From NCBI GenBank assembly GCA_001770015.1, contig MEQB01000055.1, forward strand, positions 1-44,363: 44,363 bases of DNA, in the 5' to 3' direction. The position numbers and the translations under genes were made by a program. Shown here in pieces: positions 8,224 through 18,588 of this stretch (within the stretch, counting starts at the first letter, position 1; the number at the start of each line of letters is the position of its first letter). Under the pieces are notes generated by a model. The model searched no databases, had not been told where the DNA came from, and saw only the letters and a list, made by a program, of their open reading frames with translations. The DNA is from Bdellovibrionales bacterium RIFOXYC1_FULL_37_79. Its GTDB lineage: Bacteria > Bdellovibrionota > Bacteriovoracia > Bacteriovoracales > Bacteriovoracaceae.

Positions 8224-8991
8224 TTAGTCAACTTTTTTGATTATTGACACCCCTTGGGTGGTCCAGAATTTTTTCACTAGATTATAATCATTATCTAAAA
8301 AATAAATAATCGCCTGTCCTGCCACTTTCAAAGTAAATTGATACAAATTTTTTTTCTCATTTTTTTCATACACCATACTTACTGGTTCGAAAATCCTATC
8401 CGGTATACCCAGTAGCTGCTCTTGTACATAGGGATAACCATCCCAGATGATATGAAAATTCATATTCCCATCACCCTGTTTAATGGCCTCTTTAAAAAAA
8501 TTAGTCCTTTTAACACATTCTACCACTTGATTAAAAAAACAAAACACTCCACTTCCTTCTGGGAAAGGGATGGATCGCTTACCATTCCATTTTTCCTCCG
8601 GGCTTTTCATGCTTATATCTATTGATCTGGTTGCAACATTAACACTCATCTTGGTGAAATATTTTTCTTTGGAATCATCAAACCAAATAAAATAATTGGA
8701 AATGCGGGGACGATAAACCGGAATCTTATTCAACATTCCTGGAGTAGAAATCGTAATACTTTTTTCAAGTGGTTTTTTTTCATCTCCTTCCAGGGGAAAA
8801 ATTGTAGTAATCGCAACCAGGTCGTTACTTTTTTTGGACTTTCCTGTCTCTCTAACCATGGTGAATTTACCCGAGTGATCCGTTAATTCATAATACTTTT
8901 TTGTCCGGGATATTTCCGATTTAGAGTTTCCGCCTCCACTGCTACAAGAGATAAGAAGTGATAACATTATTATATTTTTTAAATAATTCAT
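8224..8991 (-). CDS. Putative lipoprotein of unknown function
   Basis: 255 residues. A short hydrophobic signal ends in a lipobox, LISC at 13-16, so Cys16 should be lipidated; it is followed by a Ser/Gly-rich linker. Residue 17 is Ser, not Asp, which under the E. coli Lol rule favours the outer membrane. The remainder is beta-rich with no recognised domain: an early YYELTDHSGKFTMVRETG strand pair, many aromatic residues, and two Cys near the centre (CFFNQVVEC). The start codon overlaps the stop of the PilZ-like gene by four bases (ATGA), so the two are co-translated. nagZ downstream has its own promoter. The only functional clue is location between mreB and nagZ. Confidence 0.75.
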   Translation of the reverse strand: MNYLKNIIMLSLLISCSSGGGNSKSEISRTKKYYELTDHSGKFTMVRETGKSKKSNDLVAITTIFPLEGDEKKPLEKSITISTPGMLNKIPVYRPRISNYFIWFDDSKEKYFTKMSVNVATRSIDISMKSPEEKWNGKRSIPFPEGSGVFCFFNQVVECVKRTNFFKEAIKQGDGNMNFHIIWDGYPYVQEQLLGIPDRIFEPVSMVYEKNEKKNLYQFTLKVAGQAIIYFLDNDYNLVKKFWTTQGVSIIKKVD

Positions 8992-9710
8992 TTTATATAG
9001 TTGTTCCCGTCCAGGTACTTTAGATATTCCTCTTTACTTTCTAGGTTAACACTTTCATCACTCAAAAGTATTGCCAATTTCTGGTCTAATGATTGATTTC
9101 TGTCAAATAAAACTCCTATTTTATACATAGAAACACCCAGAACCCTCGGATCAATATAATCTACAATATTATTTATAATCACATTTTCAAGAACATAACA
9201 TTCCCCTTGCCAATCCAACTTGACCGAAGAAAATTTGGTATTAATCGAAAACAATTTTGCCTCTTTGGTATTTGTTACAAATGATGCTCCCAAACTTGAT
9301 ACGTCCAAAACCCTAAAGCCGGTCATTGGCTCGTCATGATCATTATAAAATTTTTTATCCGAGGCAATTTTAATAAAATTTTTAAATACTTTTGTATTTC
9401 CCTGACGCAGTTTATTTAAAAAGAAAACATTTTTCTCTATAGTGGAATTGTCAATCTCCATATAAATATAAATTTTTCTATGCGGAAAAGCCAATAGCCT
9501 TTCTTTTTTCCTGGTTTCATATTGATAGACTTCATTGCCCAATTTAAAAACATTCAGACCATTTTCTGCCTGTATCAATTGAATTTCTGTAAAGTAGTTA
9601 ATTTTATTAAACATAAAATGTAAATGCCAACTGCCATTATCCAGCGGTAGGCTCTGCCCAGATATGGTGATAGTCACAATTTTATTTTCATGCTGTACAG
9701 ATTCGATCAA
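8988..9710 (-). CDS. PilZ-like (possible c-di-GMP-binding) protein
   Basis: 240 residues. RKKER at 67-71 fits the RxxxR motif of PilZ domains and DVSSLG at 136-141 fits DxSxxG, the two c-di-GMP contacts. The gap between them is about 40 residues longer than usual, so either there is an insertion or the fold is a diverged YcgR-like protein. The first 65 residues could be a YcgR-type N-terminal beta domain. The protein is cytoplasmic, with no signal or membrane helix. The only upstream start is TTG at 9708-9710 with no clear Shine-Dalgarno; the next internal Met is residue 33, so the N-terminus is uncertain. It lies 171 bases downstream of mreB and overlaps the lipoprotein gene. Confidence 0.6.
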   Translation of the reverse strand: MIESVQHENKIVTITISGQSLPLDNGSWHLHFMFNKINYFTEIQLIQAENGLNVFKLGNEVYQYETRKKERLLAFPHRKIYIYMEIDNSTIEKNVFFLNKLRQGNTKVFKNFIKIASDKKFYNDHDEPMTGFRVLDVSSLGASFVTNTKEAKLFSINTKFSSVKLDWQGECYVLENVIINNIVDYIDPRVLGVSMYKIGVLFDRNQSLDQKLAILLSDESVNLESKEEYLKYLDGNNYIK

Positions 9711-9881
9711 AACACAATGGACTGGTCCGATCTTTTTCCAAATAAATATATTCTTCTTTTCCCTTACAATATAGAGTAATTTTTCTAAAATATTTATGGG
9801 TTCAAGCTTATAAAAAAAAATGCAACTATCTTCCGACTTAATAATTCACTCCATGACTTATATACGGAAATAATCCTATAT

Positions 9882-11264
<1,383 letters not shown>

Positions 11265-11369
11265 ATGGGCATGGGACGAAAGAAGAAAGTAATTAAAATG
11301 AAAAGAAAAAACTCACAGAGAAAACATAAAGAACGCATCAAAGCTAAAATCAAAGCAAAGGCTGAATAG
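11265..11369 (+). CDS. Very small, highly basic protein (34 residues)
   Basis: The reading frame starts MGMGRKKKVIKMKRK and ends KIKAKAE, with about half its residues Lys or Arg and a C-terminal amphipathic helix. AAAGGA stands about seven bases before ATG 11265-11267, a strong Shine-Dalgarno. It is one of only two plausible plus-strand genes in the window, divergent from mreB and convergent with the LpoA-like gene. Size and charge resemble ribosome-associated or nucleic-acid-binding micro-proteins, but I do not recognise the family with certainty. A shadow frame on the other strand is less credible because it has no Shine-Dalgarno and a Phe/Leu-rich composition that mirrors the Lys codons. 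Confidence 0.6.
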   Translation: MGMGRKKKVIKMKRKNSQRKHKERIKAKIKAKAE

Positions 11370-11402
11370 GTATCTAGCTAACCTTAAAAGTTTTCCATTT
11401 TA

Positions 11403-13364
11403 TCAGTCATGAACTTTTTTTGCTTCACCCTTTTTAAGCACCATGAGTTGCATATTTTTTAACCATAAACCTTCTGTTTGCTCCCATTTTCCAGTCATCC
11501 CCTCAAGTTCAGACAAGGACTTTACTCCATGGTCAAATTCTTCCCGGGTACCATACGATTTGTTAGAGAGAATATCTCCCAATACTTTCATGGAATCATA
11601 TGACAATACTTCTAAAATTTTTGGTTTTCTCTTATATTCCTTGATAAACTCCTTGTAAAAAGAAGTGTTCACTGCATTCAATTCACCACCAACATAAAAT
11701 AGATTTTCAAATTTAAAACTCTCTTGCATTAATTGACTTGATTCTCCCCAACTTGGATCACCAATAAAATTTACTTTGAATGCATCAAAATATGAAAACG
11801 ATGGAACAATTAATCTGGCCTGCTCTGGAAATGAAGGTAAATACAGCCAATCAAAATCAACTTGCGGTCCCAAAACCTGAATTCTTTTCACTGAGCTTTT
11901 ATCTTCCAGAGAATATATTTCGCTTAAAATTTCCCTTTCCTCTTGCCTCCCTCTAGAAAAGCCTAAGCCTAGTAATTGTTTGACCGGATCTCGGAAGTCT
12001 TTAGAATCTTCAGAATATTCCTGCACCCCCACCACTTCCACGTTGGCCAAAGCTGCCTTCCTCCAAAATTCATCCAGATGTGCTTGCCCTCGTTTAGATG
12101 AGGGATATAATATGGCTGCTTTTCTACCCAAGGCATTTAAGGTTTGTTCACTGAATATTTGATTTATCTGTGATTCAATTGATCCTCTGATTTCTAACAG
12201 CAAATAATCCTTTGAAATTTTAGGAATATCCACTGATGAAAGTGAAACAAAAAAGACTCCCTTTTGCTTTGATTCTATATATTCCTGATAGGCCTCAGAC
12301 GAAAAAAGCCCTCCAATCACTGCGGCAATATGCTTATTTTCAATGAGCTCTTTAATAACATGGCTTCCTACAGCGCCACTGCCTTGAGAGTCTTTAACAT
12401 AAATTTTTAGGGGGGTGAGATTTTCCTTTGCCCGAACACGATTGATGGACTTCAAAGCACTATCAATACCAAACAAGGCTCTCTGGCCAAAATTGGCCTT
12501 TTTACCAGTCAGGGGTAACACCACTCCCACCGAAAATGGATCAATCTTTTCATTAGTATCTAAGCGAAAACTGAAATTTTTAATCAATTCGATCACTTCA
12601 TTATATTTACCATAGGTATCTGCGATCCAATCAAGGTAATCCTTGGTTCTTGATTTATCACCCTCATAATAGATTTTTTCCGCATTTAAATAAGCCAAAT
12701 AAGCAACGACTAAGGTTTTTTCATCATCAAATTTCTTTACAAAATCTGCCCGCTCATTAGAAGTCATTTTTAAAAAACTTTCGAGTAATGGTTGAAAGTG
12801 GCCATTAGACCTTATCTCATTAATACTCTCTAAAGCACCCAAGTATCTGACTAGGGATTGATTGACTTCATTTTCTTTACCTTTACTTTTGGCAAGTTTG
12901 TAATGGAGGAAGTGGTAATTTTTCGCCTCTTTCTTTTTAAGGTATTTATAATTGGAGAGCATCAGCATTGAATAGGATTTTTCCTTAAAATCAAGTTTGT
13001 AATATGAACTTGCCATGTTTAGATATATTTGTGCGGTAAGCGAATCATCCACATCCGATGTTGCCAAAGCCGAGTCAAATGAAGAAATGGATTCCTCAAT
13101 TTTCCCTTCCGAAAAAAACAAGACTCCAATTAAATTATACTTAAACGCTTTTTCAGCGGGCCAAAGCAAACTATCATTCATGGATTTCAAACTGGTAATT
13201 GCCTTTTGAGCATTACCTGAAGCATATTGAGTTTTAATGGTCTGAATTTTAGAAAGAAATTCTTTGCGATAATTATCTGACTGGGTTTGACCGTCAATCA
13301 ACTGGATGCCTCCACAAGAAACCAAAAAAATTATAATTAAGAAATATAATCTAAAGTTTTTCAT
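11403..13364 (-). CDS. LpoA/LppC-like lipoprotein (penicillin-binding-protein activator family)
   Basis: 653 residues. The N-terminal signal ends in a lipobox with Cys17 (LVSC), so the protein is lipid-anchored. About 30-260 is helical and TPR-like. From about 280, a type I periplasmic-binding fold opens with VGVVLPLTGKKANFGQRAL and continues with a VKDSQGSG strand and AAVIGGLFSSEA. TPR plus a periplasmic-binding-like half is the plan of LpoA, the outer-membrane activator of PBP1A; LppC-family proteins share it. It could instead be a substrate-binding lipoprotein of the Leu/Ile/Val type, but no transporter genes are nearby. AGGA stands seven bases before the ATG. It lies between dnaJ and mreB, in a cell-wall-flavoured region. 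Confidence 0.75.
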   Translation of the reverse strand: MKNFRLYFLIIIFLVSCGGIQLIDGQTQSDNYRKEFLSKIQTIKTQYASGNAQKAITSLKSMNDSLLWPAEKAFKYNLIGVLFFSEGKIEESISSFDSALATSDVDDSLTAQIYLNMASSYYKLDFKEKSYSMLMLSNYKYLKKKEAKNYHFLHYKLAKSKGKENEVNQSLVRYLGALESINEIRSNGHFQPLLESFLKMTSNERADFVKKFDDEKTLVVAYLAYLNAEKIYYEGDKSRTKDYLDWIADTYGKYNEVIELIKNFSFRLDTNEKIDPFSVGVVLPLTGKKANFGQRALFGIDSALKSINRVRAKENLTPLKIYVKDSQGSGAVGSHVIKELIENKHIAAVIGGLFSSEAYQEYIESKQKGVFFVSLSSVDIPKISKDYLLLEIRGSIESQINQIFSEQTLNALGRKAAILYPSSKRGQAHLDEFWRKAALANVEVVGVQEYSEDSKDFRDPVKQLLGLGFSRGRQEEREILSEIYSLEDKSSVKRIQVLGPQVDFDWLYLPSFPEQARLIVPSFSYFDAFKVNFIGDPSWGESSQLMQESFKFENLFYVGGELNAVNTSFYKEFIKEYKRKPKILEVLSYDSMKVLGDILSNKSYGTREEFDHGVKSLSELEGMTGKWEQTEGLWLKNMQLMVLKKGEAKKVHD

Positions 13365-13496
13365 GTATTATTCCTTTGTCGCCTTAATCCCATTTGTCTA
13401 AATTATTCTATCGATTGTAGCTTAAAAACTCCAGCTTAAATCAGCAACCAGTGGTGCTTGTGCGTTTAAACATATCCATTATAATAACCGTATAAT

Positions 13497-14639
13497 TTAC
13501 TGAAAAAGATTCTTGACTCTTTCTAAAAAGCTTTGTCCCATTGGGTTAATGGCATTTTCATACTGAGAAAGAGTTTTAAATAATTCTTTTTGTTCAGGGT
13601 TTAATTTGGTTGGAGTCTCCACATGAATAGATATAATTTGATCTCCAATTCCATGCCCTCCAATTAATGTCACGCCTTTATTTTTTAGTCGCATTTTCTT
13701 CCCTGCCTGGGTGCCTGCTGGAATCTTAACCTCCACTCTTCCTTGAAGGGTGGGAACTTCTATCGTTGCTCCAAGCGCTGCCTGGGAAAAGGAAATGGGT
13801 ACTACACAAGTTATATCCGCCCCATCTCTCTCATAAAAATCATGAGACTCAACTTCAATAAGAACATATAAATCCCCCGGTGGTCCTTGATAATAGCCCG
13901 AATCGCCTTCACCGGTTAGTTTCAATCTTTGTCCTGAATCTATACCCGCTGGAATCTTCACAGACAAATTAACTTTAGTTCTGGTCCGACCTTCTCCGTG
14001 ACATTTTCGACAAGGATTACTGATTACTTGCCCTGAACCATGACATTTAGGGCATGTCGATGACATGGTAAAAAAACCCTGTTGTCTTCTGACTTCACCA
14101 TGTCCATTACAAACATCACAAGTGGATGGCCCTGATCCTTTTTCTCCGCCCGTCCCATCACAAGCATCACATTGTACCTGTCTCGATATAGAAACAGTTT
14201 TTTCACAACCAAAAACCGCTTCTTCAAACTTCACTCGTACGTTCATCTGAAGATCGTTTCCGGCTCTGGCCCTGGATTTTCTCCGAGCCCCGCCTCTTCG
14301 TCCTCCACCAAGAATATCACCGAAAATATCGCCAAAGATATCCCCAAGATCCCCAAAACCATCCGCACTAAATCCACCATTTCCAAATCCGCCAAATCCC
14401 CCCGCCTGTCCATTGACTCCCGGATGGCCAAACTGATCATAACGAGATCTTTTATCTTCACTTAGCAAGACTTCTGCTGCTTCAGATGCTTCTTTGAATT
14501 TTGCTTCAGCCTCCTTATTGTTTGGATTACGATCGGGATGATACTGTAACGCAAGCTTCCTATAAGCTTTTTTTATCTCTTCCTTTCCAGCATTTTTAGC
14601 AACTCCCAGCACTTCGTAGTAATCTCTTTTTGAATCCAT
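13497..14639 (-). CDS. dnaJ: Chaperone protein DnaJ
   Basis: 380 residues with the full type I layout: a J domain with HPD at 34-36 that stimulates DnaK ATPase, a Gly/Phe-rich linker at about 75-120, four zinc-binding CxxCxGxG repeats at about 159-225 ([32 protein letters not shown]), and C-terminal substrate-binding and dimer domains. It delivers unfolded clients to DnaK. It is the third gene after grpE and dnaK. A GC-rich hairpin in the 73-base gap after dnaK probably reduces read-through, keeping DnaJ below DnaK levels. Confidence 0.97.
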   Translation of the reverse strand: MDSKRDYYEVLGVAKNAGKEEIKKAYRKLALQYHPDRNPNNKEAEAKFKEASEAAEVLLSEDKRSRYDQFGHPGVNGQAGGFGGFGNGGFSADGFGDLGDIFGDIFGDILGGGRRGGARRKSRARAGNDLQMNVRVKFEEAVFGCEKTVSISRQVQCDACDGTGGEKGSGPSTCDVCNGHGEVRRQQGFFTMSSTCPKCHGSGQVISNPCRKCHGEGRTRTKVNLSVKIPAGIDSGQRLKLTGEGDSGYYQGPPGDLYVLIEVESHDFYERDGADITCVVPISFSQAALGATIEVPTLQGRVEVKIPAGTQAGKKMRLKNKGVTLIGGHGIGDQIISIHVETPTKLNPEQKELFKTLSQYENAINPMGQSFLERVKNLFQ

Positions 14640-14670
14640 AACCTGAGCTTCCTCTTGCTAATTATATAAA

Positions 14671-14691
14671 AGCGGGCCATTAAGGCCCGCT
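14671..14691 (-). terminator. Hairpin between dnaK and dnaJ
   Basis: Arms AGCGGGCC (14671-14678) and GGCCCGCT (14684-14691) form a perfect 8-bp, mostly GC stem with a 5-base loop. On the minus strand it is followed by TTTATATAAT, a broken U-tract, so it looks like a leaky terminator or processing/attenuation site rather than a full stop. It is symmetrical, but only minus-strand genes flank it. Confidence 0.65.
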
Positions 14692-14712
14692 TAATTAGTA
14701 TTTATTCAATAC

Positions 14713-16623
14713 TTATACCTCTTTAAAATCAGCATCCACCACATCTTCTTCATTTTTCTTTTCAGTTTTTACTTCCTGCTCAGCAGTTTGAGAACCTTGA
14801 TCGCCTGCCTGGCTTCCAGCTTGCTGATACATTTCCGTAGCTACTTTATGAGAAACATTTTGAAGATCCTCCATGGCCTTCTTTAACTCATCAATTTTTT
14901 CAGATTGTAAATGTTTCTTAGCTTCTTCAACCGCTTTTTCTAATTCTTTACTTGATCCTTCAGAAATTTTTCCCTTACCATCTTTTATCATTTTCTCGCT
15001 GGCTAAAATCATACCATCAAGATGATTCCTTGTATCTATTACTTCCCTACGTTTGGAATCAGCTTCCCGATTTTCCTCCGCTTCCCTTACCATTTTCTTG
15101 ATTTCTTCTTCAGAAAGTCCCGATCCGCTGGTAATTCTAATTTCCTGTGATTTACCAGTTGCTTTATCAATTGCACTTACTTTAACAATACCATTAGCAT
15201 CAATATCAAAAGTCACTTCGATTTGAGGAATACCTCTTGGGGCTGGAGCAATACCCGACAAATCAAATTTACCGAGTGTCTTATTATCCTTTGCAAATTC
15301 CCGCTCTCCTTGAAGAACATGGATACTCACTGCTGGCTGATTATCCTGTGCCGTAGAAAACACCTGAGATTTTTTACAAGGTATCGTTGTGTTTTTTTCA
15401 ATAATCTTGGTAAATACTCCTCCAAGCGTTTCAATTCCCAGGGAAAGTGGGGTTACATCCAATAATAGAACATCCTTTACATCACCGGCCAACACTCCAC
15501 CTTGAATCGCTGCACCTGCAGCCACTACTTCATCCGGATTGACACTTTTGTTTAACTCTTTTTGAAAAAAAGCTTTTACTCGCTCTTGAACTTCAGGAAT
15601 TCTGGTAGCTCCGCCAACCATTAAAACTTCATGAATATCATTTTTGGAGATACCTGAGTCTTCCAAAGCAATTCGGCAAGGAGCTTCTAATTTATCCAAT
15701 AAATCTGATATTAAACTGATAAATTTTGATCTACTTAAATTAATATTTAAATGTTTAGGACCGCTTTGATCGGCCGTGATAAAAGGCAAATTAACATCAG
15801 TCTGAGTCACATTAGAAAGTTCGTGCTTGGCCTTTTCCGCAGCTTCTTTTAATCGCTGCAAGGCCATCATATCTTTGCGCAAATCAATACCAGTATCCTT
15901 CTTAAATTCATCAGCTAAATAATTAATGATCCTATAATCAAAATCTTCTCCACCTAAAAAAGTATCCCCGTTAGTTGCTTTTACTTCAAAAACACCGTCC
16001 GAAGTAATTTCCAATATTGATACATCAAAGGTACCACCACCCAAATCGAAAACCACAATATTTTTATCAACTTTGGAATCCAGTCCATATGCCAACGCTG
16101 CGGCTGTTGGTTCGTTGATTATTCTTTTGACTTCAAGGCCTGCTATTCTTCCTGCATCCTTGGTTGCTTGCCTTTGAGCATCATTAAAATATGCAGGAAC
16201 AGTAATAACCGCTTCAGTGACTGCTTCACCTAAATAATCTTCTGCGGCTTTTTTTAATTTCTCAAGTACTCCCGCTGAAATTTCCTGAGGTGACATTTCT
16301 TTGCCGTTTATTTTTACCCAAGCATCACCATTTTTATTGGCAAATATTTCAAAAGGAGCGACTTCTTTAAATTTGATTACTTCTTTGTCGACAGCCTTTC
16401 TACCAATCAAACGTTTGATGCCAAACACGGTCTTGGTGGGATTGGTTACCGCCTGCCTTTTGGCTACCTGGCCAACCAACTTTTCACCATTATTTGCAAA
16501 ACCAACCACCGAAGGGGTGGTATTATGTCCCTCGGAATTAGCAATAATTTTATATTTTCCGTTTTCTAAAACTGATATACATGAATTGGTTGTACCTAAA
16601 TCTATTCCAACTATTTTACCCAT
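14713..16623 (-). CDS. dnaK: Chaperone protein DnaK (Hsp70)
   Basis: 636 residues, full length. ATPase-domain signatures are GIDLGTTNS at 6-14, [15 protein letters not shown] near 195 and [11 protein letters not shown] near 335. Next come the linker and substrate-binding beta domain ([18 protein letters not shown]), a helical lid, and an acidic tail ending in [10 protein letters not shown]. It binds exposed hydrophobic segments of clients in an ATP cycle driven by DnaJ and GrpE. AAGGAG stands eight bases before the ATG, and only 18 bases separate it from grpE. Sequence and order match the classic heat-shock operon. Confidence 0.98.
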   Translation of the reverse strand: MGKIVGIDLGTTNSCISVLENGKYKIIANSEGHNTTPSVVGFANNGEKLVGQVAKRQAVTNPTKTVFGIKRLIGRKAVDKEVIKFKEVAPFEIFANKNGDAWVKINGKEMSPQEISAGVLEKLKKAAEDYLGEAVTEAVITVPAYFNDAQRQATKDAGRIAGLEVKRIINEPTAAALAYGLDSKVDKNIVVFDLGGGTFDVSILEITSDGVFEVKATNGDTFLGGEDFDYRIINYLADEFKKDTGIDLRKDMMALQRLKEAAEKAKHELSNVTQTDVNLPFITADQSGPKHLNINLSRSKFISLISDLLDKLEAPCRIALEDSGISKNDIHEVLMVGGATRIPEVQERVKAFFQKELNKSVNPDEVVAAGAAIQGGVLAGDVKDVLLLDVTPLSLGIETLGGVFTKIIEKNTTIPCKKSQVFSTAQDNQPAVSIHVLQGEREFAKDNKTLGKFDLSGIAPAPRGIPQIEVTFDIDANGIVKVSAIDKATGKSQEIRITSGSGLSEEEIKKMVREAEENREADSKRREVIDTRNHLDGMILASEKMIKDGKGKISEGSSKELEKAVEEAKKHLQSEKIDELKKAMEDLQNVSHKVATEMYQQAGSQAGDQGSQTAEQEVKTEKKNEEDVVDADFKEV

Positions 16624-16641
16624 TGTCTATACTCCTTCACA

Positions 16642-17262
16642 CTATTCGTTATTATTATTCTTTTCTTGTTCTTGTTTAGTTTTGTTTTCTGCCACTATTA
16701 CTTTTGCTGGCCTAATCAAGCGACCATTTAACACATACCCCTTCTGATATTCAAAGATAATTTCATTATCTCGTTTGCCTTCAACTGGCTGTTTAGCCAT
16801 TGCCTCATGAAAATTCGGGTTGAAATCCTGTCCAATCGAATCAATACAATCAAGCCCCTCTTTGGCAAGCACATCGGTAAACTGCTTCCTCACCATCTCA
16901 ATACCATTTAAAATATTTTTAATTCTCGGGTCCTGATCATTCTCCATAGCCTTGATAGAATGATCAAAATTATCAATAACCCCAATTAAATTAGATAATA
17001 TTTTTTCATTCCCATACTTTATTAAATTTTCTTTTTCTCTTTGAAACCTTTTTCGTGAATTATCCATTTCCGCTAACACATAATAATATTTATTCTTCCA
17101 ATCTTCTTTAACCTCTTGAATCGTTTCATCGATATTCTCAGCACCATCATTATCGTCGTTGCTACGCTCTAAGGCATCTTCGCCTTCTTGTTTCATTTCA
17201 GATTCATTCTTGTTTTTCAATTCCTCTTCATTTTTAGCATCACTATTTGTAGTATCTGACAT
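16642..17262 (-). CDS. grpE: Nucleotide exchange factor GrpE
   Basis: 206 residues. A charged, disordered N-terminus is followed by a long helix for the dimer coiled coil (about 55-130). The C-terminal beta wing contains a NPNFHEAMAK motif and GYVLNGRLIRPAKVIVAE, diagnostic for GrpE. It releases ADP from DnaK and acts as a thermosensor in other bacteria. It is the first gene of the grpE-dnaK-dnaJ operon; hrcA is not beside it and no CIRCE repeat was found. GGAG stands six bases before the ATG. A heat-shock-like promoter lies 45-71 bases upstream. Confidence 0.95.
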   Translation of the reverse strand: MSDTTNSDAKNEEELKNKNESEMKQEGEDALERSNDDNDGAENIDETIQEVKEDWKNKYYYVLAEMDNSRKRFQREKENLIKYGNEKILSNLIGVIDNFDHSIKAMENDQDPRIKNILNGIEMVRKQFTDVLAKEGLDCIDSIGQDFNPNFHEAMAKQPVEGKRDNEIIFEYQKGYVLNGRLIRPAKVIVAENKTKQEQEKNNNNE

Positions 17263-17306
17263 TACCTGCTCCTGCCCCTATATATAAAGATTTTTGCTTA
17301 AGGCTA

Positions 17307-17333
17307 AGATGTTATTAAAACCGTGGGTGTCAA
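17307..17333 (-). promoter_or_regulatory. Candidate heat-shock (RpoH-like) promoter for grpE-dnaK-dnaJ
   Basis: On the minus strand, ATTGACA ends in the -35 hexamer at 17328-17333. It is followed after 14 bases by AACATCT (17307-17313), a partial match to the CCCATnT -10 of RpoH promoters. A standard sigma-70 -10 at 16-18 spacing is weaker. No CIRCE inverted repeat is present. Confidence 0.35.
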
Positions 17334-17376
17334 TACTACTAAAATAGTTTTTTTAACGATATGTATCTATCTGAAA

Positions 17377-18501
17377 CTAAAAGGTAGTTATTTTCATAAA
17401 TACCTCATCCAACAAGCTATTTAACATTAAAAAACCCCTATCGCTTAGCGACACAATGCGACCTGCAACATTCGCAAAACCAGCCTTTTGCCATTTACCT
17501 ACAATGTTTATAAATAACTCTAATTCTGTTTTAGAAAAAATATCTTCTGGATCTATTCCATAAGAAGTTCGCAGTCCCATAAAAAGTTTTTCTAATTTAT
17601 GTTTTTTATTATCAAGATGTTCCAAATAATAGCTAGGTTTTTCATTATTCCATGTATATCTGATCCCTTCTCCATTTAAACCATGGAATAAATTACCTGA
17701 AGCCGAAGGACCTAAAGCTGTCCAATTTCCAAGTTTCCAATAATTTAAATTATGTTTTGAAAATTTATCTTTCTTCGCCCAATTAGAAACCTCATAATGG
17801 ACAAAACCGTTGTTCTTTAGAAAACTTGACGCCAACAAATATTCGTCAACAATCCACTCTTCTTCAGGTAATGAATTAAAATAAGGATAATTTTTATCCA
17901 CATTTAATATATACATACTAATATGATCCGGATCAAATGTTAAAACTTCCGCAAGTTCAAAACAAATATCTCTCTTATGATCCTGGGAATAAGGCAATCC
18001 CAAGATAAAATCCACCGAATAACTTTTTTTTTCTTTGGCCAGGGTTTCAATTAATTGCAAAGCATCTTGCTTTGAATGGATTCGATCTAAAATTTTCAAA
18101 AAGAAGGGATTTAAACTCTGTATACCAACCGAATATCTATTAACCCCCAGGTCACTCCATCCTGCCATATCGCTGGCCAAATTTGATCCAGGATTTATTT
18201 CAAGAGTAAATTCATAATCTGGTTCAAAAATAATTTTATTTTTTTTAAAAAATTTTTCCAAAAAAATGATACCTGCTTGCCCCCAATACGAAGGAGTCCC
18301 TCCCCCCAGATAAAAAGTTTTTAACTTATTCATTGAACTATGATACTGATCAAGCAGTTTAACATGTTTGATTTGGCTTTCTTCAAGGAGCTGATGATAT
18401 AATTCAAAGTTCATTTGATGATTAACACTTCTGAAAAAATCACAATAATTACATTTTTTGATGCAATAAGGAAAGTGCATGTAAAATGATTTAATTTCCA
18501 A
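17377..18501 (-). CDS. hemW: Radical SAM protein HemW
   Basis: 374 residues. The radical-SAM cluster motif CxxxCxxC is at Cys13, Cys17 and Cys20 in HFPYCIKKCNYCDFF, followed by GGGTPS and GVNRYSVGIQSLNP, which mark the HemN/HemW group. The first motif starts near residue 8, without the N-terminal extension of true HemN coproporphyrinogen dehydrogenase, so HemW (heme chaperone) fits better. The start is TTG at 18499-18501, supported by AAAGGA six bases upstream; the first ATG is residue 8, too close to the cluster motif. It is divergent from the M16 peptidase gene with 87 bases between. Confidence 0.87.
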   Translation of the reverse strand: MEIKSFYMHFPYCIKKCNYCDFFRSVNHQMNFELYHQLLEESQIKHVKLLDQYHSSMNKLKTFYLGGGTPSYWGQAGIIFLEKFFKKNKIIFEPDYEFTLEINPGSNLASDMAGWSDLGVNRYSVGIQSLNPFFLKILDRIHSKQDALQLIETLAKEKKSYSVDFILGLPYSQDHKRDICFELAEVLTFDPDHISMYILNVDKNYPYFNSLPEEEWIVDEYLLASSFLKNNGFVHYEVSNWAKKDKFSKHNLNYWKLGNWTALGPSASGNLFHGLNGEGIRYTWNNEKPSYYLEHLDNKKHKLEKLFMGLRTSYGIDPEDIFSKTELELFINIVGKWQKAGFANVAGRIVSLSDRGFLMLNSLLDEVFMKITTF

Positions 18502-18588
18502 AAACTATCCTTTGAAATTGCCCTGTTATTCTTAAGCGGTTTCAAGTAAGATCTATGCTAAATATATCTAACTGGGGATTTTTCGCAA

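Noticed and set aside
17263-17376. CIRCE element before grpE
   Set aside because: No TTAGCACTC-type arm with its complement at nine-base spacing was found; TTAGCC in this gap has no matching partner.
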